From: Mesostigma viride
Taxonomy: Eukaryota > Streptophyta > Mesostigmatophyceae > Mesostigmatales > Mesostigmataceae
Reading direction: 5' to 3'
DNA: 64,000 nucleotides
NCBI GenBank assembly: GCA_009746045.1
Contig: RPFO01000082.1
Coordinates: 2,076,612-2,140,611 of the forward strand
In this document: positions 54,404 through 64,000 of the stretch, piece after piece
Layout: the number at the start of each line of letters is the position of its first letter
Numbering within the stretch: position 1 is the first letter of the stretch
Notes under the pieces: model-generated
The model's database searches: none
What the model saw: the letters and a program-made list of their open reading frames with translations, nothing else
What the model was told of the DNA's origin: nothing
Translations under genes and position numbers: made by a program

Positions 54404-57400
54404 AAAGGACAAGGACAAGGACAAGGACAAGGACAAGGACAAGGACAAGGACAAGGACAAGGACAAGGACGAGGACAAGGACAAGGACAAGGACAAGGAC
54501 GAGGACAAGGACAAGGACAAGGGCAAGGACAAGGACAAGGACAAGGACAAGGACAAGGACAAGGACAAGGACAAGGACAAGGACAAGGACAAGGACAAGG
54601 ACAAGGACAAGGACAAGGACAAGGACAAGGACAAGGCAAGGACAAGGACAAGGACAAGGACAAGGACAAGGACAAGGACAAGGACAAGGACAAGGACAAG
54701 CACAGGACAGGACGAGGACAAGGACAAGGACAAGGACAAGGACAAGGACAAGGACAAGGACAAGGACGAGGACGAGGACAAGGACAAGGACAAGGACAAG
54801 GACAAGGACAAGGACGAGGACGAGGACGAGGACAAGCACAAGGACAAGGACAAGGACAAGGACAAGGACAAGCACAAGGACAAGGACAAGGACAAGGACA
54901 AGGTGCTGGCACAAGGACAAGGTGCTGGCACAAGGACAAGGTGCTGGCACAAGGCCAAGGCCAAGGCCAAGGCCAAGGCCAAGGACAAGGACAAGGACAA
55001 GGACAAGGACAAGGACAAGGACAAGGACAAGGACAAGGACAAGGACAAGGACAAGGACAAGGACAAGGACAAGGACAAGGACAAGGACAAGGACAAGGAC
55101 AAGGACAAGGACAAGGACAAGGACAAGGACAAGGACAAGGACAAGGACAAGGACAAGGACAAGGACAAGGACAAGGACAAGGACAAGGACAAGGACAAGG
55201 ACAAGGACAAGGACAAGGACAAGGACAAGGACAAGGACAAGGACAAGCACAAGGACAAGGACAAGGACAAGGACAAGGTGCTGGCACAAGGACAAGGACA
55301 AGGACAAGGACAAGGACAAGGACAAGGACAAGGACAAGGACAAGGACAAGGACAAGGACAAGGACAAGGACAAGGACAAGGACAAGGACAAGGACAAGGA
55401 CAAGGACAAGGACAAGGACAAGGACAAGGACAAGGACAAGGACAAGGACAAGGACAAGGACAAGGACAAGGACAAGGACAAGGACAAGGACAAGGACAAG
55501 GACGGACAAGGACAAGGACAAGGACAAGGACAAGGACAAGGACAAGGACAAGGACAAGGACAAGGACAAGGACAAGGACAAGGACAAGGACAAGGACAAG
55601 GACAAGGACAAGGACAAGGACAAGGACAAGGACAAGGACAAGGACGAGGACAAGCACAAGGACAAGGACAAGGACAAGGACAAGGACAAGGACAAGGTGC
55701 TGGCACAAGGACAAGGACAAGGACAAGGACAAGGACAAGGACAAGGACAAGGACAAGGACAAGGACAAGGACAAGGACAAGGACAAGGACAAGGACAAGG
55801 ACAAGGACAAGGACAAGGACAAGGACAAGGACAAGGACAAGGACAAGGACAAGGACAAGGACAAGGACAAGGACAAGGACAAGGACAAGGACAAGGACAA
55901 GGACAAGGACAAGGACAAGGACAAGGACAAGGACAAGGACAAGGACAAGGACAAGGACAAGGACAAGGACAAGCTGGACAAGGACAAGGACAAGGACAAG
56001 GACAAGGACAAGGACAAGGACAAGGACAAGGACAAGGTGCTGGACAAGGACAAGGACAAGGACAAGGACAAGGACAAGGACAAGGACAAGGTGCTGGCAC
56101 AAGGACAAGGACAAGGACAAGGACAAGGACAAGGACAAGGACAAGGACAAGGACAAGGACAAGGACAAGGACAAGGACAAGGACAAGGACAAGGACAAGG
56201 ACAAGGACAAGGACAAGGACAAGGACAAGGACAAGGACAAGGACAAGGACAAGGACAAGGACAAGGACAAGGACAAGGACAAGGTGCTGGACAAGGACAA
56301 GGACAAGGACAAGGACAAGGACAAGGACAAGGACAAGGACAAGGACAAGGACAAGGACAAGGACAAGGACAAGGACAAGGACAAGGACAAGGACAAGGAC
56401 AAGGACAAGGACAAGGACAAGGACAAGGACAAGGACAAGGACAAGGACAAGGACAAGGACAAGGACAAGGACAAGGACAAGGACAAGGACAAGGACAAGG
56501 ACAAGGACAAGGACAAGGACAAGGACAAGGACAAGGACAAGGACAAGGACAAGGACAAGGACAAGGACAAGGACAAGGACAAGGACAAGGACAAGGACAA
56601 GGACAAGGACAAGGACAAGGACAAGGACAAGGTGCTGGCACAAGGACAAGGTGCTGGCACAAGGACAAGGTGCTGGACAAGGACAAGGTGCTGGACAAGG
56701 ACAAGGACAAGGACAAGGACAAGGACAAGGACAAGGTGCTGGCACAAGGACAAGGACAAGGACAAGGACAAGGACAAGGACAAGGACAAGGACAAGGACA
56801 AGGACAAGGACAAGGACAAGGACAAGGACAAGGACAAGGACAAGGACAAGGACAAGGACAAGGACAAGGACAAGGACAAGGACAAGGACAAGGACAAGGA
56901 CAAGGACAAGGACAAGGACAAGGACAAGGACAAGGACAAGGACAAGGACAAGGACAAGGACAAGGACAAGGACAAGGACAAGGACAAGGACAAGGACAAG
57001 GACAAGGACAAGGCTGGACAAGGACAAGGACAAGGACAAGGACAAGGACAAGGACAAGGACAAGGACAAGGACAAGGACAAGGACAAGGACAAGGACAAG
57101 GTGCTGGCACAAGGACAAGGACAAGGACAAGGACAAGGACAAGGACAAGGTGCTGGCACAAGGACAAGGACAAGGACAAGGACAAGGACAAGGACAAGGA
57201 CAAGGACAAGGACAAGGACAAGGACAAGGACAAGGACAAGGACAAGGACAAGGACAAGGACAAGGACAAGGACAAGGACAAGGACAAGGACAAGGACAAG
57301 GACAAGGACAAGGACAAGGACAAGGACAAGGACAAGGACAAGGACAAGGACAAGGACAAGGACAAGGACAAGGACAAGGACAAGTGCTGGACAAGGACAA

Positions 57401-60400
57401 GGACAAGGACAAGGTGCTGGCACAAGGACAAGGACAAGGACAAGGACTAGGACAAGACAAGGACAAGGACAAGGACAAGGACAAGGACAAGGACAAGGAC
57501 AAGGACAAGCACAAGGACAAGGACAAGGACAAGGACAAGGTGCTGGCACAAGGACAAGGTGCTGGACAAGGACAAGGTGCTGGCACAAGGACAAGGACAA
57601 GGACAAGGACAAGGACAAGGACAAGGCTGGACAAGGACAAGGACAAGGACAAGGACAAGGACAAGGACAAGGACAAGGACAAGGACAAGGACAAGGACAA
57701 GGACAAGGACAAGGACAAGGACAAGGACAAGGACAAGGACAAGGACAAGGACAAGGACAAGGACAAGGACAAGGACAAGGACAAGGACAAGGACAAGGAC
57801 AAGGACAAGGACAAGGACAAGGACAAGGACAAGGACAAGGACAAGGACAAGGACAAGGACAAGGACAAGGACAAGGTGCTGGACAAGGACAAGGACAAGG
57901 ACAAGGAAAGGACAAGGACAAGGACAAGGACAAGGACAAGGACAAGGTGCTGGCACAAGGACAAGGACAAGGACAAGGACAAGGACAAGGACAAGGACAA
58001 GGCTGGCACAAGGACAAGGACAAGGACAAGGACAAGGACAAGGACAAGGACAAGGACAAGGACAAGGACAAGGACAAGGACAAGGACAAGGACAAGGACA
58101 AGGACAAGGACAAGGACAAGGACAAGGACAAGGACAAGGACAAGGACAAGGACAAGGACAAGTGCGGACAAGGACAAGGACAAGGACAAGGTGGGACAAG
58201 GACAAGGACAAGGACAAGGACAAGGACAAGGACAAGGACAAGGACAAGGACAAGGACAAGGACAAGGACAAGGACAAGGACAAGGACAAGGACAAGGACA
58301 AGGACAAGGACAAGGTGCTGGACAAGGACAAGGCTGGACAAGGACAAGTGCTGGACAAGGACAAGGACAAGGACAAGGACAAGGACAAGGACAAGGACAA
58401 GGACAAGGACAAGGACAAGGACAAGGACAAGGACAAGGACAAGGACAAGGACAAGGACAAGGACAAGGACAAGGACAAGGACAAGGACAAGGACAAGGAC
58501 AAGGACAAGGACAAGGACAAGGACAAGGACAAGGACAAGGACAAGGACAAGGACAAGGACAAGGACAAGGACAAGGACAAGGACAAGGACAAGGACAAGG
58601 ACAAGGACAAGGACAAGGACAAGGACAAGGACAAGGACAAGGACAAGGACAAGGACAAGGACAAGGACAAGGACAAGGACAAGGACAAGGACAAGGACAA
58701 GGACAAGGACAAGGACAAGGACAAGGACAAGGACAAGGACAAGGACAAGGACAAGGACAAGGACAAGGACAAGGCTGGACAAGGACAAGGACAAGGACAA
58801 GGACAAGGACAAGGACAAGGACAAGGACAAGGACAAGGACAAGGACAAGGACAAGGACAAGGACAAGGACAAGGACAAGGTGCTGGACAAGGACAAGGAC
58901 AAGGACAAGGACAAGGACAAGGACAAGGACAAGGACAAGGACAAGGACAAGGACAAGGACAAGGACAAGGACAAGGACAAGGACAAGGACAAGGACAAGG
59001 ACAAGGACAAGGACAAGGACAAGGACAAGGACAAGGACAAGGACAAGGACAAGGACAAGGACAAGGACAAGGACAAGGACAAGGTGCTGGCACAAGGACA
59101 AGGACAAGGACAAGGACAAGGACAAGGACAAGGACAAGGACAAGGACAAGGACAAGGACAAGGACAAGGACAAGGACAAGGACAAGGACAAGGACAAGGA
59201 CAAGGACAAGGACAAGGACAAGGACAAGGACAAGGACAAGGACAAGGACAAGGACAAGGACAAGGACAAGGACAAGGACAAGGACAAGGACAAGGACAAG
59301 GACAAGGACAAGGACAAGGACAAGGACAAGGACAAGGACAAGGACAAGGACAAGGACAAGGACAAGGACAAGGACAAGGACAAGGACAAGGACAAGGACA
59401 AGGACAAGGACAAGGACAAGGACAAGGACAAGGACAAGGACAAGGACAAGGACAAGGACTGGCACAAGGACAAGGACAAGGACAAGGACAAGGACAAGGA
59501 CAAGGACAAGGACAAGGACAAGGACAAGTGCTGGCACAAGGACAAGGACAAGGACAAGGACAAGGACAAGGACAAGGACAAGGACAAGGACAAGGCTGGA
59601 CAAGGACAAGGACAAGGACAAGGACAAGGACAAGGACAAGGACAAGGACAAGGACAAGGACAAGGACAAGGACAAGGACAAGGACAAGGACAAGGACAAG
59701 GACAAGGACAAGGACAAGGACAAGGACAAGGACAAGGACAAGGACAAGGACAAGGACAAGGACAAGGACAAGGACAAGGACAAGGACAAGGACAAGGACA
59801 AGGACAAGGACAAGGTGCTGGCACAAGGACAAGGACAAGGACAAGGACAAGGACAAGGACAAGGACAAGGACAAGGACAAGGACAAGGACAAGGACAAGG
59901 ACAAGGACAAGGACAAGCGGACAAGGACAAGGACAAGGACAAGGACAAGGACAAGGACAAGGACAAGGTGCTGGACAAGGACAAGGACAAGGACAAGGAC
60001 AAGGACAAGGACAAGGACAAGGACAAGGACAAGGACAAGGACAAGGACAAGGACAAGGACAAGGACAAGGACAAGGACAAGGACAAGGACAAGGACAAGG
60101 ACAAGGACAAGGACAAGGACAAGGACAAGGACAAGGACAAGGACAAGGACTGGACAAGGACAAGGACAAGGACAAGGACAAGGACAAGGACAAGGTGCTG
60201 GCACAAGGACAAGGACAAGGACAAGGACAAGGACAAGGACAAGGACAAGGACAAGGACAAGGACAAGGACAAGGACAAGGACAAGGACAAGGACAAGGAC
60301 AAGGACAAGGACAAGGACAAGGACAAGGACAAGGACAAGGACAAGGACAAGGACAAGGACAAGGACAAGGACAAGGACAAGGACAAGGACAAGGACAAGG

Positions 60401-61035
60401 ACAAGGACAAGGTGCTGGACAAGGACAAGGACAAGGACAAGGACAAGGACAAGGACAAGGACAAGGACAAGGACAAGGACAAGGACAAGGACAAGGACAA
60501 GGACAAGGACAAGGACAAGGACAAGGACAAGGACAAGGACAAGGACAAGGACAAGGACAAGGACAAGGACAAGGACAAGGACAAGGACAAGGACAAGGAC
60601 AAGGACAAGGACAAGGACAAGGACAAGGACAAGGACAAGGACAAGGACAAGGACAAGGACAAGGACAAGGACAAGGACAAGGACAAGGACAAGGACAAGG
60701 ACAAGGACAAGGACAAGGACAAGGACAAGGACAAGGACAAGGACAAGGACAAGGACAAGGTGCTGGACAAGGACAAGGACAAGGACAAGGACAAGGACAA
60801 GGACAAGGACAAGGACAAGGACAAGGACAAGTGCAAGGACAAGGACAAGGACAAGGACAAGGACAAGGACAAGGACAAGGACAAGTGCTGGACAAGGACA
60901 AGGACAAGGACAAGGACAAGGACAAGGACAAGGACAAGGACAAGGACAAGGACAAGGACAAGGACAAGGACAAGGACAAGGACAAGGACAAGGACAAGGA
61001 CAAGGACAAGGACAAGGACAAGGACAAGGACAAGG
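54404..61035. repeat. 6.6-kb (GGACAA)n hexanucleotide array
   Basis: About 1,100 copies of ggacaa are interrupted only by sparse variants such as ggtgctggcacaa, ggctggacaa, ggacgaggacaa and gcacaagg. Period-6 insertions and single-base slips move the phase. The unit has no stop in any of the six frames (GQ, DK, TR on plus; LS, CP, LV on minus), so frames of more than 2,000 codons in this interval are not genes. It is not a telomere repeat of any type I know. Confidence 0.98.
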
Positions 61036-62655
61036 TGCAGTTGTAATACGAGTTGTGAGGGTAAGAATGCCACGAATTCCGCCATGGTTCTTGCAGGAAG
61101 TTGCCTTTATTAACAATCAGGAAACACAGACGTAAGTCATGTCACTTCCAAGACTGCACGCAGCACAGACGACAGGGTCGCAGTGCCAAGAGAACGTGCA
61201 CGCAAGAACTAGCGTCCCGGTGTGACCAAGTCACTCATATAGCTTACTAGGGACGCGTCCAAGTATTCAGCTGCACTGTCACAGCTGAACTGTCAATCAA
61301 TTTGATTACACAGACTCTGGCACGCCTTTGGCGCGCAGATCTATCAATTGTCCATACGGCTAGTCCTGTGGACCTATCCGTACACTAGTCAGCATCAATT
61401 GTCTCATAGGTCCTGGCGCGCTACAGTGCGCCTACCTATCAATTGACCATCAAGTCCTGTACAAGTCCTGTCAACGTCCTGCGGACTATCAAAGTGACAC
61501 TTGTACATCCTGTGTCCGTACGCCCACAGTGGCGCGCCGGGTACTGTCGGCACAGCCTAGGAAACGTCATAACTTTTACGTTCCTTAACCAAATGAGGCG
61601 TTCAAGGTGCCGTTGGAAAGAGCGTAACAATCTCTATCCATCTAACGTAAATCCTTTACGTTCTCTTCAATCCCTTCTTTTCTTTAGGGGTCACATCCCC
61701 TGCCAGGGACCCTTGAAGTAGCTTGAAATGTCCTTCACTCCAGCTTGAAGCTTGAACAGATGTCTTTAATGGCCAATGCCATTCCCCCAGCCCTTTCTTT
61801 TAAGGAACTGGAAAAGAAACAGATCTGCCACAGGGAAAACCATTTCATGAGAAATGGAGAAAACCTATGGAAGTGGCATTACAGAGTACCACCAGATATT
61901 AGAAGCACACAAAATTAAATACATACAGGTTAATTCTATGAGGTCTTCTCCAGGAATTAATCCCATCACCTCGGTAGAGCCTCCAGTACAATGACCTTCT
62001 GGCGGTGAGTTACATTAATCCAGATACTAATCCCATAAAACCCAGTACATATTCAATATAAGTACAATAAATCCATGACAATTAAAATACCACTTGACAA
62101 AGTAAGGCGTATTACAATAGTTTGCCTGTCATTCTCTCAACAGGGGTCTATTGGCGCCCGTCTTACGGCGCCCGTCTACTTGCCAGATGGTAAACTGCCA
62201 CAGCAAACAAATGACAAAATGAAACACATAGGCAACAATTAAATCCTGCCCTGGGGAACTAGGGAAGTCTGAACAGGCAAACACCTGAACAGGCCAGCTT
62301 GTAGAAACATAATACCAGGGAATCGAACCCCGCCCTATAAACCCCAGAATAAAGGTTCCCAGACCATTGTGAGAAGTATGTACAAATATACATTTCTTTT
62401 ACAATAGAATACATGGTCTGTAATGGACCTGTCAACCTTGTGTAGTCAACAGCATGAACCCCAGCCAAAACCTGGCTGTATCCTGATTAAAATCAGAGTG
62501 AGTGTACCATGGTCCATGAGCCTTAGTACAGACTAAAATACAGGTATTATGCCAGTCACAATGCTGACACTACCACACAATCTGCTCTCCAATGCCCTAT
62601 AACCATGCACCAGCTTAGACAGCTTGCTGAGATGGGTCCATCAGAGACTGAAGAA
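61036..62655. other. Unassigned, possibly the 3' LTR region of the copia element
   Basis: No exon is recognised. 61,250-61,560 is full of short inverted repeats and has several tcctg-containing hairpins. On the minus strand a box-B-like gggttcgattccc occurs near 62,318-62,330. Because the copia coding region reads leftwards and ends near 62,660, its 3' LTR should lie here, but with only one end in view I cannot set the borders. Confidence 0.35.
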
Positions 62656-64000
62656 CCTTGTATTGCACTGCTGCCTTCTGCACTAGCTGGTCAAAGCATC
62701 AGCAGGATTGTCAACCCAGGGATATGCTCAATATTGGCCAAGGAGGACAACTCCTTAAGAAGGAGATAATCCAAGTCCCTACTTCTGGCCATCTGCCTGT
62801 GCACAAACTGCACCATCCCCATGGAGTCTGTTTTTAGAAGAGTGGTAACCTGAAGTGGCCAAGGAGTGTTAGAAGTCATCTGATGAAGCAACTCCTTCAG
62901 ATAAAGGCTTGTGTGAATGCCTTCACAAATAGCCCTGCATTCTGCCACATCACTGCTGACAGCCACCCGTTTGTGCAGGCGACTAAACCAGCTCACCAAA
63001 CTCCCCAGGCCTTCCTGTCTGAGCACAAAGAGCCCTGCAGCCCTGCCCCTGACCTTGGAGACCTGCCTGCTGTCCATTGAGCTATCCACATACAGCTCCA
63101 TGCAAATGGGTTGTGATAAATCCACTGCAGACAACAGAATGCCAGATGAAGCCCTGACCTGATCAGCCACCTTGGCAGACCCTAGCTCCACCAGCATGTC
63201 ATCAGGCAACCTGGCTATGACCATAAGGTCTGGCCTGGAAATGCCTGCCACCCAAGCAACCATGCCCCTCACCATGGGACACAGTGCCTGTGTGATGGTT
63301 GGAGGAAGCTTGCTAATGAGGGTCTCTTGATAGTCATTGCCCCCCACCAGCAGCATACGCCACTCCCCTCCCTTCTTCACCAGTGTGGCCTCCATGCCCA
63401 CAAACAGCAGAGGCTCATTCTCCACCTGCCATTGCTCCCTACCCAGAGGAAACTTGGACTTAATGATGGTGATCAGCTCCTTAAGCCACGACGTGGAGCT
63501 ATCAGATGTAGGTCATCCCCGTGCAGCGAAGCATACACTGGCAGGCCTTCCCATTGCCCCAAAACAGACAGGGGTCTACAGGAGAGACCTTCAAGTTGCA
63601 ATGCTCCTTCAGGAAACGGTTGAGAGTCTCCCTCCAGATTATTGGACTTGACCTCAGGCCCTCCAGGCCTTTGAGGATTTTAAGGAACTCCGTGTGGATG
63701 TCCCTTTCCATACAGCAGGCACCCTAACATAGAAAGGCGTCTTGCCCTCCCACTTTTCCTGTGCCACATCTGCATCACCCTCCAGAAATGCCCTCTTGAA
63801 GTCTATCACCACTGAGCCATAGTCCAAGCCCTTGTTGAGAAGGCCTAGAAAGACACACAGCAGCAGCCTCCAAGTATCATGCAGCATGCCAGGGGTATAC
63901 AACTCCTCAGCAGTGCACTCACCAGTACCCTTGAACTCATTCAGCACTGGCCTGACATGTGGTACCTTGACCCGTCCACCTCCTTCATCTTGATGACAAA
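62656..64000 (-). pseudogene. Copia-type retrotransposon pol (reverse transcriptase and RNase H), decayed, partial
   Basis: Read on the minus strand from the window edge: a reverse-transcriptase segment with VVIDFKRAFLEGDADVAQ (63,790-63,840) and LEGLRSSPIIWRETLNRFLK; an HGDDL form of the catalytic YVDD box (about 63,500-63,515); then the connection and RNase H with ELYVDSSMD, VAVSSDVAECRAICEGIHTS and LKTDSMGMVQFV. The conserved end, readable as VDNPADALTS, needs a frame change near 62,700. Frameshifts near 63,700, 63,540, 63,490 and 62,700 disable it. Order RT then RNase H with these motifs is typical of Ty1/copia elements. Integrase and gag would lie beyond the window. Confidence 0.85.

Noticed and set aside
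54404..61035. Telomere or subtelomere repeat
   Set aside because: GGACAA matches no known telomere unit, and ordinary genes and a retrotransposon follow on the far side.
54356..61135. Open frames of 842 to 2,255 codons on both strands (GQ, DK, TR, LS, CP, LV repeats)
   Set aside because: They are translations of the stop-free GGACAA array; start codons lie only in flanking DNA.
62310..62345. Minus-strand box-B-like ggttcgattcc as a tRNA gene
   Set aside because: The T stem has mismatches and I found no acceptor or anticodon arm.
1..64000. CRISPR arrays, bacterial operons, rRNA genes
   Set aside because: None seen; the tandem repeats here have no unique spacers, and gene structure is eukaryotic.

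Overview
The window looks like nuclear DNA of a eukaryote, most probably a green alga. The evidence is spliced genes with GT-AG introns, a plastid-type HAD protein close to land-plant chloroplast proteins, a receptor-type class III nucleotidyl cyclase, and a heavy load of eukaryotic transposable elements (LINEs, CACTA, copia). I cannot name the species. Gene density is low: four multi-domain gene models cover perhaps a quarter of the 64 kb, and the rest is repeats, transposon debris and unassigned sequence.

Layout. 1-7.5 kb: transposon debris on the minus strand (an open fragment at the edge, a decayed Arg/Glu-rich ORF, LINE 3' ends) plus a stretch with no recognisable gene. 8.26-20.68 kb (+): an 11-exon gene for a membrane receptor cyclase: signal peptide, periplasmic-binding-protein-like ectodomain, EGF-like module, one membrane span, two cyclase domains and a long tail. 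21.8-24.1 kb: a recent duplication, one copy carrying a retroposon and the other the matching empty site. 24.5-31.5 kb: tRNA-like short repeats, then a nest of non-LTR retrotransposons inserted into each other, then a copy of an ORF1-only retroposon. 31.52-35.70 kb: a CACTA-type DNA transposon with 12-bp terminal inverted repeats, subterminal TTTTCTCAC arrays and a transposase C-terminal ORF. 35.8-37.8 kb: more LINE debris. 38.0-40.5 kb (-): an intronless TPR-SGNH protein. 41.47-44.59 kb (+): a four-exon plastid HAD-like protein, divergent from the TPR gene. 47.03-48.35 kb: a second ORF1-only retroposon with clear target-site duplications. 48.4-53.5 kb (-): an unrecognised multi-exon gene whose introns hold a 46-bp minisatellite and whose coding sequence is broken at poly-C runs. 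54.40-61.04 kb: a 6.6-kb (GGACAA)n array, open in all six frames. 62.66-64.0 kb (-): a decayed copia pol gene running off the window.

Family names used here: LINE-A (3' ends at 240-528 and 37,575-37,825), LINE-B (27,050-28,045; 28,112-28,240; 35,801-35,862; 36,452-37,279), LINE-C (6,239-6,660; 28,241-29,303; 29,405-29,510), LINE-D (26,535-27,049 continuing at 28,046-28,106), and the ORF1-retroposon (7,135-7,535; 22,105-22,403; 29,511-31,510; 47,034-48,346). Apart from LINE-D, these families end in a hairpin with a CAAC loop just before a short A/T-rich repeat tail. That suggests the ORF1-only elements and the LINEs are recognised by the same kind of reverse transcriptase. The receptor cyclase is the most interesting cellular gene: its first cyclase domain keeps the metal-binding aspartates and its second keeps the Asn/Arg pair, so one composite active site is predicted per chain.
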